Shown: in pieces, positions 30,843 to 40,966 of the stretch
How positions within the stretch are numbered: position 1 is the stretch's first letter
Layout: each line of letters begins with the position of its first letter
NCBI RefSeq assembly: GCF_946227985.1
Contig: NZ_CAMKGL010000004.1
Location: forward strand, 62,001 to 126,000
Reading direction: 5' to 3'
DNA length: 64,000 bases
Source: Serratia quinivorans
GTDB lineage: Bacteria; Pseudomonadota; Gammaproteobacteria; Enterobacterales; Enterobacteriaceae
The notes under the pieces: model-generated
The model's database searches: none
What the model was told of the DNA's origin: nothing
Seen by the model: the letters and a program-made list of their open reading frames with translations, nothing else
Program-made: the position numbers and the translations under genes

Positions 30843-32132
30843 ATGAGCTTACACAGCAAGTCCGAAAGTCTGTATGCCCAGGCAAAACAGGTAATCCCAG
30901 GCGGGGTTAACTCTCCGGTGCGTGCATTCAACGGCGTTGGCGGTGTACCACTGTTTATCGAACGGGCGGACGGGGCTTACCTGTTCGACGTCGACGGCAA
31001 AGCCTATATCGACTACGTCGGTTCCTGGGGCCCGATGGTACTGGGGCACAACCACCCGGCGATCCGCAACGCGGTCATTGAAGCGGCACAGCGCGGCCTG
31101 AGCTTTGGCGCCCCTACCGAGATGGAAGTCAAAATGGCGGAACTGGTCACCGAACTGGTGCCGACCATGGATATGGTACGCATGGTGAACTCGGGGACCG
31201 AAGCCACCATGAGTGCCATTCGTCTGGCGCGCGGCTATACCAACCGCGATAAAATCATCAAGTTTGAAGGCTGCTACCACGGCCACGCCGACTGCCTGCT
31301 GGTAAAAGCCGGCTCCGGTGCGCTCACTCTGGGGCAGCCAAACTCACCGGGCGTGCCAGCAGACTTCGCCAAGCATACCCTGACCTGCACCTTTAACGAT
31401 CTGGAATCGGTACGCACCGCATTCGAGCAGTACCCTTCCGAAATCGCCTGCATCATCGTCGAACCGGTCGCCGGTAACATGAACTGCGTACCACCACTGC
31501 CGGAATTCCTGCCGGGCCTGCGCGCACTGTGCGACAAGTACGGTGCATTGCTGATTATCGATGAAGTCATGACCGGCTTCCGCGTGGCGCTGGCCGGCGC
31601 ACAGGCCTATTACGATGTGGTGCCTGATCTCACCTGCCTGGGTAAAATCATCGGTGGCGGCATGCCCGTTGGCGCGTTCGGCGGCCGTCGTGAAGTGATG
31701 GCAGCGTTGGCACCTACCGGCCCGGTCTATCAGGCAGGCACGCTGTCCGGTAACCCGATTGCGATGGCGGCAGGCTTTGCCTGCCTGACCGAAGTTTCGC
31801 AGGTGGGTGTCCACCAGACGCTGACCGAACTGACCGATATGCTGGCAGCCGGCCTGCTGCACGCGGCTAAAGAAGAAAACGTCGCGCTGGTGGTGAACCA
31901 CGTTGGCGGCATGTTCGGCCTGTTCTTTACCGATGCGCCGTCAGTCACCAGTTATCAGGACGTGATGCAGTGCGATGTAGAGCGCTTCAAGCGTTTCTTC
32001 CATCTGATGCTGGAAGAAGGGGTTTATCTGGCACCTTCTGCCTTCGAGGCTGGCTTTATGTCCATTGCGCACAGCAAAGAAGACATTCAGCGCACTATCG
32101 ATGCCGCACGTCGCTGCTTCGCCAAGCTGTAA
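30843..32132 (+). CDS. hemL: Glutamate-1-semialdehyde 2,1-aminomutase
   Basis: HemL is the PLP enzyme that converts glutamate-1-semialdehyde to 5-aminolevulinate for heme synthesis. The 429-residue product has [29 protein letters not shown] (PLP-pyridine Asp region) and the Schiff-base Lys in [22 protein letters not shown] lies upstream of the ATG. It has its own promoter facing away from clcA, and a strong terminator. Confidence 0.97.
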   Translation: MSLHSKSESLYAQAKQVIPGGVNSPVRAFNGVGGVPLFIERADGAYLFDVDGKAYIDYVGSWGPMVLGHNHPAIRNAVIEAAQRGLSFGAPTEMEVKMAELVTELVPTMDMVRMVNSGTEATMSAIRLARGYTNRDKIIKFEGCYHGHADCLLVKAGSGALTLGQPNSPGVPADFAKHTLTCTFNDLESVRTAFEQYPSEIACIIVEPVAGNMNCVPPLPEFLPGLRALCDKYGALLIIDEVMTGFRVALAGAQAYYDVVPDLTCLGKIIGGGMPVGAFGGRREVMAALAPTGPVYQAGTLSGNPIAMAAGFACLTEVSQVGVHQTLTELTDMLAAGLLHAAKEENVALVVNHVGGMFGLFFTDAPSVTSYQDVMQCDVERFKRFFHLMLEEGVYLAPSAFEAGFMSIAHSKEDIQRTIDAARRCFAKL

Positions 32133-32149
32133 GTTTTGGCTAGCCAATA

Positions 32150-32178
32150 AAAACGGGCGCTAAGCGCCCGTTTTTATT
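32150..32178. terminator. Terminator between hemL and ampE
   Basis: AAAACGGGCGC-TAA-GCGCCCGTTTT is a near-perfect long stem with T-runs on both strands, between convergent hemL and ampE. Confidence 0.95.
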
Positions 32179-32192
32179 TTCAAACTTTGCCG

Positions 32193-33047
32193 TCAGAGCA
32201 AGGTGCCGTAAATCGTCAGCAGTGCCACCACCACCACGATAATCATCGTCACCTTACGTGCCAGGGTTACCGCCGCTCGCGGGGTCTGTACTGGATCCAT
32301 ATGGGGGTCACGCGCCAGTGAGAACTGCGCCAGCCGCGTCAGCACCTGATACTGCGAAGAATGGAGATCGCCCAGCGATGCAAACCATGCCGGCAGCGCT
32401 CTCTCACCATGTCCAAACAGGGCGTAAGCCACGCCGGCCAGGCGCACCGGGATCCAGTCCAGCCAGTTCAACAGATGATCGATGCCCGACTGCGAACGCT
32501 CCAGCGGGGTATTATGGCGCGCCAACCAGGTTTGGTAAGCACGCAGGAAGGAGTAGCCCGCCAGCGCAATCGGCCCGTAAGGCCCGCAGACCACGAACCA
32601 GAACAGCGGAGCCAGATAATAACGGAAGTTAATCCACAGCAGCGCATTTTGCAGTTCACGCAGGCGCAGCTCTTCGCTGCAATCCACCGGCAAACCGTGG
32701 ATCAGTGCCAGCTCTTCCGCCATCTGGTCGCTGGCATGAACATCCCCCTGCCGCGCCGCTTTCAGATAGGCACGATAGTGTTTACGCTTGATGCCTGCCC
32801 CCACGCACAGCAAATCAATAACGATCCACAGCAACAGCGTCACTACGCCGAAAAAAAGCCCTTGAGACAGCCACAGAATGCCCCCGACCACCACCATCCA
32901 GGCCAGGGTCATCAGTAACGTCTGCGCCAGCGAGAACCGGTGCAACCGATGAAACACCACCTCCAGCCGATGGTCCAACTGCCAATGCTCACCCAGCTTG
33001 AACAAACGTTCCCACGCCAGAACCAGTAACAGCGTAAACAGCGTCAT
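32193..33047 (-). CDS. ampE: AmpE family inner-membrane protein
   Basis: A 284-residue membrane protein of the AmpE/CobD-like family with about four hydrophobic segments, normally co-transcribed with ampD and linked to beta-lactamase regulation through muropeptide recycling. The start at 33047 follows a strong GGGAGAGGAG. In related genomes ampD lies immediately upstream and its stop nearly touches the ampE start. Here only a stub of ampD remains, so ampE is an orphan that has to use another promoter. Confidence 0.93.
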   Translation of the reverse strand: MTLFTLLLVLAWERLFKLGEHWQLDHRLEVVFHRLHRFSLAQTLLMTLAWMVVVGGILWLSQGLFFGVVTLLLWIVIDLLCVGAGIKRKHYRAYLKAARQGDVHASDQMAEELALIHGLPVDCSEELRLRELQNALLWINFRYYLAPLFWFVVCGPYGPIALAGYSFLRAYQTWLARHNTPLERSQSGIDHLLNWLDWIPVRLAGVAYALFGHGERALPAWFASLGDLHSSQYQVLTRLAQFSLARDPHMDPVQTPRAAVTLARKVTMIIVVVVALLTIYGTLL

Positions 33048-33123
33048 TAGCGACTCCTCTCCCTTTCCATTGTTCCAAGCATAGCGTCATCGGCCTTGCC
33101 GGGTTGTTCCAGAGATGCCAGAT

Positions 33124-33253
33124 TTAAATCCGACCCCATGTCGGGTCTGAATCGGTTTTACAGCCTGGGGCAATATGACTGTGCCCGGTAATCCGCGCCG
33201 CTGACATCGGATTAATGCCAGATTAGCGGCGCAACCACCGCGCTGCAGTGGTA
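33124..33253 (-). pseudogene. ampD: ampD C-terminal remnant (N-acetylmuramyl-L-alanine amidase), broken
   Basis: On the minus strand 33222-33124 reads NPMSAARITGHSHIAPG then CKTDSDPTWGRI and a stop. This is the C-terminal zinc-site segment of AmpD (TGH...IAPxRKTDPGP), including the His ligand, catalytic Lys and Asp ligand. Just upstream, in the next frame, 33253-33221 reads YHCSAVVAPLI, matching the preceding AmpD helix; removing a single base near 33212 joins them through WHYP. The first two thirds of the gene are gone, and homology ends about ten bases from a 16-bp repeat that borders the effector cassette. It is non-functional. Confidence 0.8.
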
Positions 33254-33264
33254 CTTATCATGGC

Positions 33265-33280
33265 AACAGAGTAGCATGTT
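33265..33280. repeat. Direct repeat, left copy, bordering the effector/immunity cassette
   Basis: AACAGAGTAGCATGTT occurs here and again, unchanged and in the same orientation, at 34547-34562. The two copies enclose about 1.27 kb containing the Tlde1-like gene and its partner, as expected for a duplicated target or recombination site. Confidence 0.8.
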
Positions 33281-33386
33281 TCTGTAAATCAGAAATAACC
33301 GTATGATACAAAAAGGATTTACTATCAGTACGTCCACATGATGACCATATCGACAATCGGCCCAGTTTTGGGCCGATTGACTAAAC
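33281..33386. other. Cassette end with a second hairpin
   Basis: Beyond the cassette terminator lies a perfect 10-bp stem (33354-33363 with 33370-33379, 6-base loop). It lacks a T-run on either strand. Together with the terminator it makes two hairpins in tandem at the cassette end. The rest of this stretch shows no gene. Confidence 0.5.
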
Positions 33387-33411
33387 AAAAAAGCCAGCCC
33401 GAAGGCTGGCT
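33387..33411 (-). terminator. Terminator of the effector/immunity cassette
   Basis: On the minus strand AGCCAGCC-TTCG-GGCTGGCT is a perfect 8-bp stem with a UUCG tetraloop followed by six T. It lies 24 bases after the partner gene stop. Confidence 0.92.
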
Positions 33412-33434
33412 GAAAGCAAAAGTTGTTTGTGCAC

Positions 33435-33719
33435 TCACTTTCTAACTGCTGAAATTATTCTTTTAGTAACCAAAAACAGAAGAGTAGCGATCACGACATT
33501 GGCACACAGCCCTACAGGGAACAAAGCCGGATTACCTTCATTAACTCCCTGGAACCAGCCTAACGGATGCAATGCATCATAGATGCCGTCAGCTAGCGCC
33601 CATAGTAGGCTACCAATCGGAGTAAACCGAATTACAAATGCCGAAACAACCAAGCACACGATAAAACCCGCAATATTTAGAGGCCATCTGCTTTTTTTAC
33701 TTAATTGCGCATCGGTCAT
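33435..33719 (-). CDS. Small inner-membrane protein, probable immunity partner of the Tlde1-like effector
   Basis: A 94-residue protein with two clear hydrophobic helices (about 15-35 and 66-85) and a third, weaker one between them; the N-terminus is polar with several lysines. It has no recognisable enzyme motif. Its start lies 23 bases inside the upstream effector gene, so the two are made together, which is the usual arrangement for a toxin and its immunity protein. A membrane location fits protection against a toxin acting in the periplasm. The immunity role is inferred from context only; known Tlde1 immunity proteins are also envelope proteins but I cannot align them here. Confidence 0.6.
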   Translation of the reverse strand: MTDAQLSKKSRWPLNIAGFIVCLVVSAFVIRFTPIGSLLWALADGIYDALHPLGWFQGVNEGNPALFPVGLCANVVIATLLFLVTKRIISAVRK

Positions 33720-34227
33720 AATCCTTACTCCCTGTTACATCAACGCGACCATATGCCAGAAGGCCATTCCGTGAACCTGGCACCTTAAACTTTTTCCGGC
33801 TCAGGATCGCGCGCCTAACCTGCTGAAAGTCAGAATTTCGGAAAAATGTGATGCATCCCCATGACTCCCCTGTTCCATCGGGACGCAAGGGATGTAAACG
33901 AAATGCACCTCTACTTATTCCATTCACAAAAGTGGTATCACTCATTGTCTGAAAATTATAGAGGCCAAACCATTCATCATGATTAGTTCCAAACCAAGTA
34001 TCTTTTCCAAAGGTAAGGATCCGGTTTTTTATACCACCTAAAGGCCGGTCTACGATCCAGTACTGCCCTGGCGGAAGCGCTGCATTTTCGATAAATGAAC
34101 AACGGGGCATATTTATTCTTGGCGCTTGGCCTGAGAAGACCTCAAAGGTGCCTTTACCATAGCAGTGAAATTTTGCTTTTTTCCTATCGGCCGATAAATC
34201 GTTATAGTCCATCCGGCATATTTGCAT
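33697..34227 (-). CDS. Tlde1-like (DUF2778) L,D-transpeptidase-fold protein, putative type VI effector
   Basis: A 176-residue protein matching the DUF2778/Tlde1 family, whose Salmonella member is a type VI secretion effector that cuts or exchanges peptidoglycan tetrapeptides in the target periplasm. The family pattern is visible in order: YGKGTFEVFSGQAP, LPPGQYWIVDRPLGG, WFGLY, TFVNGISRGAFRLHP, and the active-site stretch GESWGCITF. His112, Ser122, Gly124 and Cys125 supply the expected H...S-x-G-C catalytic set, so it should be active. There is no signal peptide, as expected for a protein exported by T6SS. AGGAG lies six bases before the start at 34227. No T6SS structural gene, VgrG or PAAR gene is in the window, so this is an orphan cassette. 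Confidence 0.82.
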   Translation of the reverse strand: MQICRMDYNDLSADRKKAKFHCYGKGTFEVFSGQAPRINMPRCSFIENAALPPGQYWIVDRPLGGIKNRILTFGKDTWFGTNHDEWFGLYNFQTMSDTTFVNGISRGAFRLHPLRPDGTGESWGCITFFRNSDFQQVRRAILSRKKFKVPGSRNGLLAYGRVDVTGSKDYDRCAIK

Positions 34228-34546
34228 CCTGCACTCCTGTGAAATTGTTAAGCAGAGTTAATCATAATACATAAAATCAGGGTAAAAAAAGCCAGCCCGT
34301 AGGTTGGTTTTAAGGTGATTCCCCGGTGTTGGGATACTCATTAAAACCGATCACTCTGGCCCAGTTATCCAAGCCAGCTATGAGTTATTGCGCCGGATTT
34401 CCTTCAAGGTGCAGTAACCTTGAACCCGGTCGCCAAAATGCCCACATTGAGTCCACGAGGTGGCAATAGTTAGCACTTATTAGCGTCACTTAGCTTTACT
34501 AAGCTATTGATATTATGCAGAACGCCCCGCTAGCGCGGGGCTATAA
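34228..34546. other. Non-coding upstream part of the cassette with decayed terminator copy and inverted repeats
   Basis: No gene is seen. A second, imperfect copy of the cassette terminator sequence (the run AAAAAAGCCAGCCCG at 34285-34299, also at 33387-33401) is followed by a degenerated right arm. A perfect 8-bp inverted repeat spans 34403-34424. GCCCCGCTAGCGCGGGGC at 34524-34541 is a perfect 18-bp palindrome next to the right direct repeat. The effector promoter should lie within 34230-34290, where TATTATGAT-like -10 sequences occur on the minus strand. The old terminator suggests a former neighbour gene unit. Confidence 0.5.
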
Positions 34547-35489
<943 letters not shown>

Positions 35490-35687
35490 ACTCCGTCATC
35501 CCTGCCTCCCTGTCCCTCGGGGAGGTATTTTCTCGTCAGAATTGCGAAGCTCGCCTCATCCTTTTTCCCTCTTGTGCAATGCTGATTAATTGCTGTGGAA
35601 CTGCAACGCAAAACAGCCATAACTCGCTCGAAGCCCACGCCCTGTACGCTTACCTTTGCTTCCACATTCACCCGGAGGCAACAACAA

Positions 35688-36137
35688 ATGGAAACACAGC
35701 GCGGTTTTACCCTGATTGAACTGATGGTGGTGATCGCCATTATCGCCATCCTGAGCGCCATAGGCATTCCCGCCTACCAGCGCTATATCCAAAAAGCAGC
35801 GATGACAGACATGCTGCAAACCATGACGCCGTATAAGCTGGCCGTTGAGCTATGCGTGCTCGACAGCGGTGCGCCCGCTGGCTGTAATGCAGGTAGCAAA
35901 GGTATCCCTGCCGGTGACGCCTCACGTTACGTCAGCGCGGTTCAGGTCAGCCAGGGGGTAATTTCGCTGACCGGTACGCAAACGCTGCAAGGGCTAACGG
36001 TCGCTCTGACCCCAACCCAAAATGCCAGCGGGCTGACACGCTGGACACGACAGTGCACCAGCAGCAACGTCAATCTGCAGGAAACCTGTCAGGAAGTTTT
36101 CCGTTTTGACACCACCGCAACGGCGCCAACGCCATGA
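35688..36137 (+). CDS. ppdD: Type IV major prepilin PpdD
   Basis: The major pilin subunit of the enterobacterial type IV pilus. The 149-residue prepilin has the short leader METQRG, cut after Gly, then FTLIELMVVIAIIAILSAIG, the N-methylated hydrophobic spine that packs the fibre. Two pairs of cysteines lie in the globular head (VELCVLDSG, GCNAG, RQCTSS, QETCQEV). The ATG at 35688 follows GGAGG; the open frame back to 35595 is not pilin-like. It overlaps hofB in ATGA, forming the operon ppdD-hofB-hofC. Confidence 0.95.
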   Translation: METQRGFTLIELMVVIAIIAILSAIGIPAYQRYIQKAAMTDMLQTMTPYKLAVELCVLDSGAPAGCNAGSKGIPAGDASRYVSAVQVSQGVISLTGTQTLQGLTVALTPTQNASGLTRWTRQCTSSNVNLQETCQEVFRFDTTATAPTP

Positions 36138-37579
36138 GTACGGCGATAAGCGACGAAATCCATGCATTGTGCCGGCGTTACCAGGCGCTGGCGCTCAGCG
36201 AAGATCGGTACTGCCTGAATGTGGCCCTGACAGCGGAGGCGCCACAGGCGCTGCTGTCGGCGCTGCGTTTCGCCACCGGCAAGCGCATTCATCTGGAGCA
36301 GTGGCCGGCAGCCCGGCTGGAAATGGAACTGAACCAACGTCAAATACAAGGCGATGGCCCCTCGCAGGAAGCACCGGAGGCACAACCTAATGGGTCCTTA
36401 TTAAACGACGACAGTGACGCTCCCGTCGTGCAGTTTATCAATCAGACGCTGCACATTGCTATTCAACGGCGTGCCTCGGATATTCATTTCGAGCCTTACC
36501 AACAGACGCTACGTATCCGACTGCGTATCGACGGGGTACTGCAGGCGATAGCCTCACCGCCATTCACACTCGCCGCTCGCCTCACCGCCCGACTGAAGAT
36601 CATGGGGCAGTTGGACATTGCCGAGCGTCGCCTGCCACAGGATGGCCAGCTCAGCGTGCAATTGGATAACGCCGGTTACTCAATGCGCATCTCCACCCTG
36701 CCCACACTGTACGGCGAAAAAGTGGTGCTGCGAGTCCTGCAAACCGAACGCCAGGAGCTGCCGCTGGATCGGCTGGGAATGGATCCGGCGGCGTTGGCGA
36801 AGTTTGCCGCAGCATTATCCTGCCCACAGGGTATGATCCTGGTCACTGGCCCGACCGGTAGTGGTAAAACCGTCACCCTGTACAGCGGCCTGCGTCAGTT
36901 GAATGATGCGCAAAGTAATTTATGTAGCGTCGAGGATCCGATCGAGATCCCGTTATTTGGCGTTAACCAGACGCAAATTAATGCCAAAACAGATCTGGAT
37001 TTTTCCCGCGTTTTACGCGCCTTACTACGACAAGATCCAGACGTGATCATGATCGGTGAAATCCGCGACAGGGAAACGGCAGAGATAGCAGTTAAAGCCG
37101 CGCAAACCGGTCATCTGGTGTTGTCCACGTTACACACCAACTCCACCAGCGAGACCCTGACGCGCCTGACCCATATGGGTATTCCCGGCTATCTGATTGC
37201 CGCCAGCCTGAAGCTGGTGATCGCCCAGCGGCTGGTGCGCAAACTTTGCAGCCACTGCCGCTATCAGCAAAGCCAACCGGTTCGCTTCCCCACCGCAATT
37301 TGGGCCATACCCTTGCTGCCCTGGCAAGCCGAGGGCTGCGAGCACTGCTTTGGCGGATACTACGGCCGTACCGGGGTGTATGAATTACTGACTATCACCC
37401 CAGAGGTGCAGGCCGGTCTGTTACAGGGCGCCGCCCCGGGTGAACTGGCCGACATTGCACTGCAGCAAGGGCAGACAACGCTGCTGCAAGCCGGGTTAAC
37501 ACTGGTTTCGCAAGGCATCACCTCGCTGGAAGAGGTATATCGCATTGTCGGTATCATCGCCGGTGAGGAGGCTCCGTGA
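36134..37579 (+). CDS. hofB: Type IV pilus assembly ATPase HofB (PilB/GspE family)
   Basis: The cytoplasmic hexameric ATPase that powers pilin extrusion. The 481-residue product has Walker A GPTGSGKTVT, the Asp box around CSVEDPIEIP, Walker B IMIGEIRDRETAEIA, the His box GHLVLSTLHTNS, and the zinc-binding cysteines CSHC and CEHC. The N-terminal domain is short compared with PilB of Pseudomonas, as in E. coli HofB. Translation is coupled to ppdD by a 4-base overlap. Confidence 0.95.
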   Translation: MSTAISDEIHALCRRYQALALSEDRYCLNVALTAEAPQALLSALRFATGKRIHLEQWPAARLEMELNQRQIQGDGPSQEAPEAQPNGSLLNDDSDAPVVQFINQTLHIAIQRRASDIHFEPYQQTLRIRLRIDGVLQAIASPPFTLAARLTARLKIMGQLDIAERRLPQDGQLSVQLDNAGYSMRISTLPTLYGEKVVLRVLQTERQELPLDRLGMDPAALAKFAAALSCPQGMILVTGPTGSGKTVTLYSGLRQLNDAQSNLCSVEDPIEIPLFGVNQTQINAKTDLDFSRVLRALLRQDPDVIMIGEIRDRETAEIAVKAAQTGHLVLSTLHTNSTSETLTRLTHMGIPGYLIAASLKLVIAQRLVRKLCSHCRYQQSQPVRFPTAIWAIPLLPWQAEGCEHCFGGYYGRTGVYELLTITPEVQAGLLQGAAPGELADIALQQGQTTLLQAGLTLVSQGITSLEEVYRIVGIIAGEEAP

Positions 37580-38775
37580 AAGCGCCGCGCCTTTTCCTCT
37601 GGCAGGCAGTTGATCCACAGGGCCAACTGCGCGAGGGCGAACTGATGAGCAGCGAAAAAAATTTGGTCAGCCACTGGCTGATTGAACAAGGGCTGCAGCC
37701 CTGCCAGATTAACAGCGGGAAACGTATTGCCCCCAGTCAGTGGCGCGGGGAACCCTTGATCCAGTTCACTCGTCAACTTGCTACCCTGCTGCAAGCCGGC
37801 TTGCCACTGGTTAGCGGGTTGCAATTGCTGGCGACAGAACACCCGTCTGCGGCCTGGCGCTGCCTGCTGCGGGACATCAGCGAACAGGTGCAGCAAGGCC
37901 AACCCTTTTCCGAGGTTATCGCCGGGCAACAGGCCATCTTTCCTCTGATTTACCGCCAGTTGATCGCCATTGGGGAACTGACCGGTCACCTGGATGAGTG
38001 CTGTCGGCAACTGGCCCAACAACAGGAAGCACAGCAAAAATTGCAAAAGAAAGTGGTTAAGGCGCTGCGTTATCCCTTGTTTATCTGCGCTGTAGCGCTG
38101 TTGGTGAGCATTCTGATGTTAGTCATGGTGTTGCCGGAATTTGCCGGCGTCTATCAGTCCTTCAATGCGCCGCTACCCTGGTTTACCCAAGGGCTGCTGG
38201 ATCTTTCCACCTGGTTGATTCGCTGCGGCCCCTGGCTGGCGGTGGTTTTGGGCTGCACGATATTTGCTTATTTTCGAAGACTGCACCCGCAGCCACACTG
38301 GCGCAGGCGTGAACAGGCGGCGTTACTGCAACTGCCGTTGATTGCACAACTGATCAAAGGCGGTTGTCTGAGCCAAATATTCCGCATTCTGGCCATGACC
38401 CAACAGGCCGGGCTCACTCTGGTTGAAGGATTGAACGCCGCGGCACTGTCGGTGGACAACCTGTTTTACCGACAGGCGATGGAGAAGGTGCAGCAACAAA
38501 TAGCGCAGGGCCAGACTTTTCACAGCGCGTTGGGGGAACAGTCTCTTTTCCCCCCGCTTTGTCAGCAGTTAGTCCGGGTGGGCGAAGAGTCCGGTTCATT
38601 AGATACACTGTTGGGCAAACTGGCGCAGTGGCATGAGCAACAAACTTTTGAGTTGGCCGATACGCTGGCGCAAACGCTGGAACCGATCTTGATGCTGGTG
38701 GTGGGCGGGATCGTCGGCACGTTGGTGATCGCGATGTATTTGCCGATATTCCAATTGGGGAACGTTTTAGGATAA
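37576..38775 (+). CDS. hofC: Type IV pilus inner-membrane platform protein HofC (PilC/GspF family)
   Basis: The polytopic platform protein on which HofB acts. The 399-residue product contains two GspF domains (about 55-180 and 260-385) and three membrane segments near 160-185, 208-228 and 368-390. The family pattern FTRQLATLLQAGLPLVSGLQLL and its second copy AMTQQAGLTLVEGLNAA are clear. It starts with GTG at 37576, overlapping the hofB stop. No prepilin peptidase follows in the window. Confidence 0.94.
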   Translation: MKAPRLFLWQAVDPQGQLREGELMSSEKNLVSHWLIEQGLQPCQINSGKRIAPSQWRGEPLIQFTRQLATLLQAGLPLVSGLQLLATEHPSAAWRCLLRDISEQVQQGQPFSEVIAGQQAIFPLIYRQLIAIGELTGHLDECCRQLAQQQEAQQKLQKKVVKALRYPLFICAVALLVSILMLVMVLPEFAGVYQSFNAPLPWFTQGLLDLSTWLIRCGPWLAVVLGCTIFAYFRRLHPQPHWRRREQAALLQLPLIAQLIKGGCLSQIFRILAMTQQAGLTLVEGLNAAALSVDNLFYRQAMEKVQQQIAQGQTFHSALGEQSLFPPLCQQLVRVGEESGSLDTLLGKLAQWHEQQTFELADTLAQTLEPILMLVVGGIVGTLVIAMYLPIFQLGNVLG

Positions 38776-38845
38776 CTATTGGAGAACCCTGGGCGCAGCA
38801 TCAATGAACTGCACCCGAGGTTTGGTCAGGCTGAAGTGAACCTGA

Positions 38846-39889
38846 TTAGTTACTGCCGAATATGCGGTTTTCCTGTTCCGCTACGCGGATGAAGGTCGTG
38901 CGTTTGGTCAGCTCTTTCAAACGCTCTGCACCCACATAAGTGCAGGCGGAGCGCAGGCCGCCCAGGATATCACGAACGGTAAACTCAACCTCGCCACGCA
39001 GTGGCAGTTTAACGGTTTTTCCTTCCGCCGCACGGTACTGAGCAACACCACCGACGTGACGTTTCATCGCCGATTCGGAACTCATACCGTAGAACAGCAT
39101 GAATTTCTCGCCGTTCTCTTCCACTACGGTGCCTTCACACTCGTCATGACCGGCCAGCATGCCACCCAACATGACAAAATCTGCGCCGCCACCAAAGGCT
39201 TTCGCGACATCACCCGGTACCGAACAACCGCCATCACTGACGATCTGACCGCCCAGGCCGTGTGCCGCATCGGCGCACTCGATCACCGCAGACAGCTGTG
39301 GGTAACCCACGCCGGTTTTCACTCGGGTGGTACAGACTGACCCTGGCCCAATACCCACCTTGACGATATCGGCACCGGAGAGGATCAACTCTTCAACCAT
39401 TTCACCAGTGACTACGTTACCGGCACAGATCACATGGTTCGGACAGGCTTCACGCGCTTTCTGCAAGAAGGCGACAAAATGCTCTGAGTAACCGTTGGCG
39501 ACGTCGATGCAGATAAACTTCAGCCCCGGCGACAAGGCCAGAATTTGCTGCATCTTCACAAAATCAGCTTCTGAAGTGCCGGTCGAAACCATAACGTGGC
39601 GCAGCACCGATGCCGGTACGCGCTGCACAAATGCGGCCCATTGTTCAAGGGTGTAGTGTTTGTGTACGGCGGTGAGTACGTCGAAAGAAGCCAGGGCCTC
39701 TGCCATGCTGAAGGTGCCGACCGAGTCCATGTTGGCGGCGATAATAGGGACGCCGGACCAGCTCAAGCCAGAATGTTTGAAGCTAAACTGACGATCCAGT
39801 TCAACTTCTGAACGGCTTTTAAGCGTGGAGCGCTTTGGGCGAATCAGCACATCTTTAAAGCCTAATTTCAAATCTTCTTCAATACGCAT
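38846..39889 (-). CDS. guaC: GMP reductase
   Basis: GuaC deaminates GMP to IMP with NADPH, recycling guanine nucleotides to adenine nucleotides. The 347-residue TIM-barrel protein has the IMPDH-family loop [17 protein letters not shown] with its catalytic Cys, [24 protein letters not shown] for phosphate binding, and YGMSSESAM. It is convergent with hofC. Confidence 0.97.
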   Translation of the reverse strand: MRIEEDLKLGFKDVLIRPKRSTLKSRSEVELDRQFSFKHSGLSWSGVPIIAANMDSVGTFSMAEALASFDVLTAVHKHYTLEQWAAFVQRVPASVLRHVMVSTGTSEADFVKMQQILALSPGLKFICIDVANGYSEHFVAFLQKAREACPNHVICAGNVVTGEMVEELILSGADIVKVGIGPGSVCTTRVKTGVGYPQLSAVIECADAAHGLGGQIVSDGGCSVPGDVAKAFGGGADFVMLGGMLAGHDECEGTVVEENGEKFMLFYGMSSESAMKRHVGGVAQYRAAEGKTVKLPLRGEVEFTVRDILGGLRSACTYVGAERLKELTKRTTFIRVAEQENRIFGSN

Positions 39890-39952
39890 GACTTATGATT
39901 TCCTGGTTTATGGCGACGGATCGCAGAACGCAATGGCTTGAAAAGCGACGGG

Positions 39953-40079
39953 GTATACCTAAATAATTCGAGTTTCAGGAAGGCGACAAGAACGAGAGTC
40001 CCGATGCGCTTACTCACGTAAGTGATTCGGGTGAACGCTCGCAGTCAACACACTTGCAGCTCGAAGAATGACGGGTATA
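39953..40079 (+). repeat. ERIC (intergenic repeat unit) element, full length
   Basis: A complete 127-bp ERIC sequence runs from GTATACCTAAATAATTCGAG to GAATGACGGGTATA, with the core TACTCACGTAAGTGATTCGG. It lies between the divergent guaC and coaE genes. It has the same orientation as the ERIC at 5576 but has diverged from it. Confidence 0.92.
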
Positions 40080-40346
40080 GATTAATGCCAGCTCCAGTGA
40101 CGCTATCATACGCGCTAAAAATCGCCGGACAAGACTGCGAATTATCCTTTATTTACGCTACAATCCGACAAATTTACCTGCGAATGCGCAGTGTGACCGC
40201 CCGCTCATTTTCTCTTTCCGACTGCATTTTTTATCACCGGACAGCACAAGCTGCCAGACAAGCAGCGCCTGCTGACTTGCACTTCTGCGCGATCGCTTTA
40301 TGATTCGTCTATTATTTTTTTATGAACATCAGGTGCATTCTCTACC
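40080..40346. other. coaE upstream region
   Basis: The guaC-coaE gap is 457 bases. Outside the ERIC element it holds AT-rich sequence with the likely coaE promoter close to the gene. The open frame at 40022-40303 is largely ERIC read-through and is not accepted. Nothing else is seen. Confidence 0.45.
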
Positions 40347-40961
40347 ATGGCCTACATTGTTGCGTTGACAGGAGGTATCGGCAGCGGTAAGTCGACCGTG
40401 GCAGACGCCTTTGCCCGCCATGGCGTGGCAGTGGTCGACGCAGACGTTATCGCCCGGCAAGTTGTCGAGCCTGGCACCCCAGCGCTGGCTGCTATCGCCA
40501 AACGTTTTGGTAATGAAATGTTGCAGCCTGATGGCACGCTAAACCGCGCCGCACTCCGTCAACGTATCTTCAGTAACCCTGATGAAAAGAGCTGGCTGAA
40601 CCAACTGCTGCACCCGCTGATTCATCAGGAAACTCAATGCCAACTGGCGCAAGTGACCAGTCATTATGCACTTTGGGTGGTTCCTCTGCTGGTTGAAAAC
40701 AACCTGCAGGCACGAGCCGATCGCGTCCTGGTGGTCGACGTTGACAGTGAAACTCAGTTGGCCAGAACCATCGCCCGCGACGGCATCAGCCGTCAGCAGG
40801 CACAGAACATACTGTCCGCACAGGTCACGCGCGAGCAGCGCCTGGCCGCTGCAGATGACATAATAGATAATAGCGGCACCGCTCAGGGGATAGAGCCATT
40901 GGTTGCCGCACTGCATCGCCGTTACCTTGAGCTGGCGGCATCAGCGACCCGACAGGATTAA
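40347..40961 (+). CDS. coaE: Dephospho-CoA kinase
   Basis: CoaE phosphorylates dephospho-CoA in the last step of coenzyme A synthesis. The 204-residue product has the P-loop GGIGSGKST, followed by [15 protein letters not shown] for CoA-acceptor binding, and the lid region [16 protein letters not shown]. The genes coaE-zapD-yacG lie close together and are probably co-transcribed. Confidence 0.97.
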   Translation: MAYIVALTGGIGSGKSTVADAFARHGVAVVDADVIARQVVEPGTPALAAIAKRFGNEMLQPDGTLNRAALRQRIFSNPDEKSWLNQLLHPLIHQETQCQLAQVTSHYALWVVPLLVENNLQARADRVLVVDVDSETQLARTIARDGISRQQAQNILSAQVTREQRLAAADDIIDNSGTAQGIEPLVAALHRRYLELAASATRQD

Positions 40962-40966
40962 ACTGA

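Noticed and set aside
34524-34541. Palindrome before nadC as an ordinary terminator
   Set aside because: The stem is good but no T-run follows on either strand; kept only as an inverted repeat of the cassette border.
40022-40303. A 93-codon frame upstream of coaE
   Set aside because: Its first part is the ERIC repeat and no ribosome site or homology is seen.
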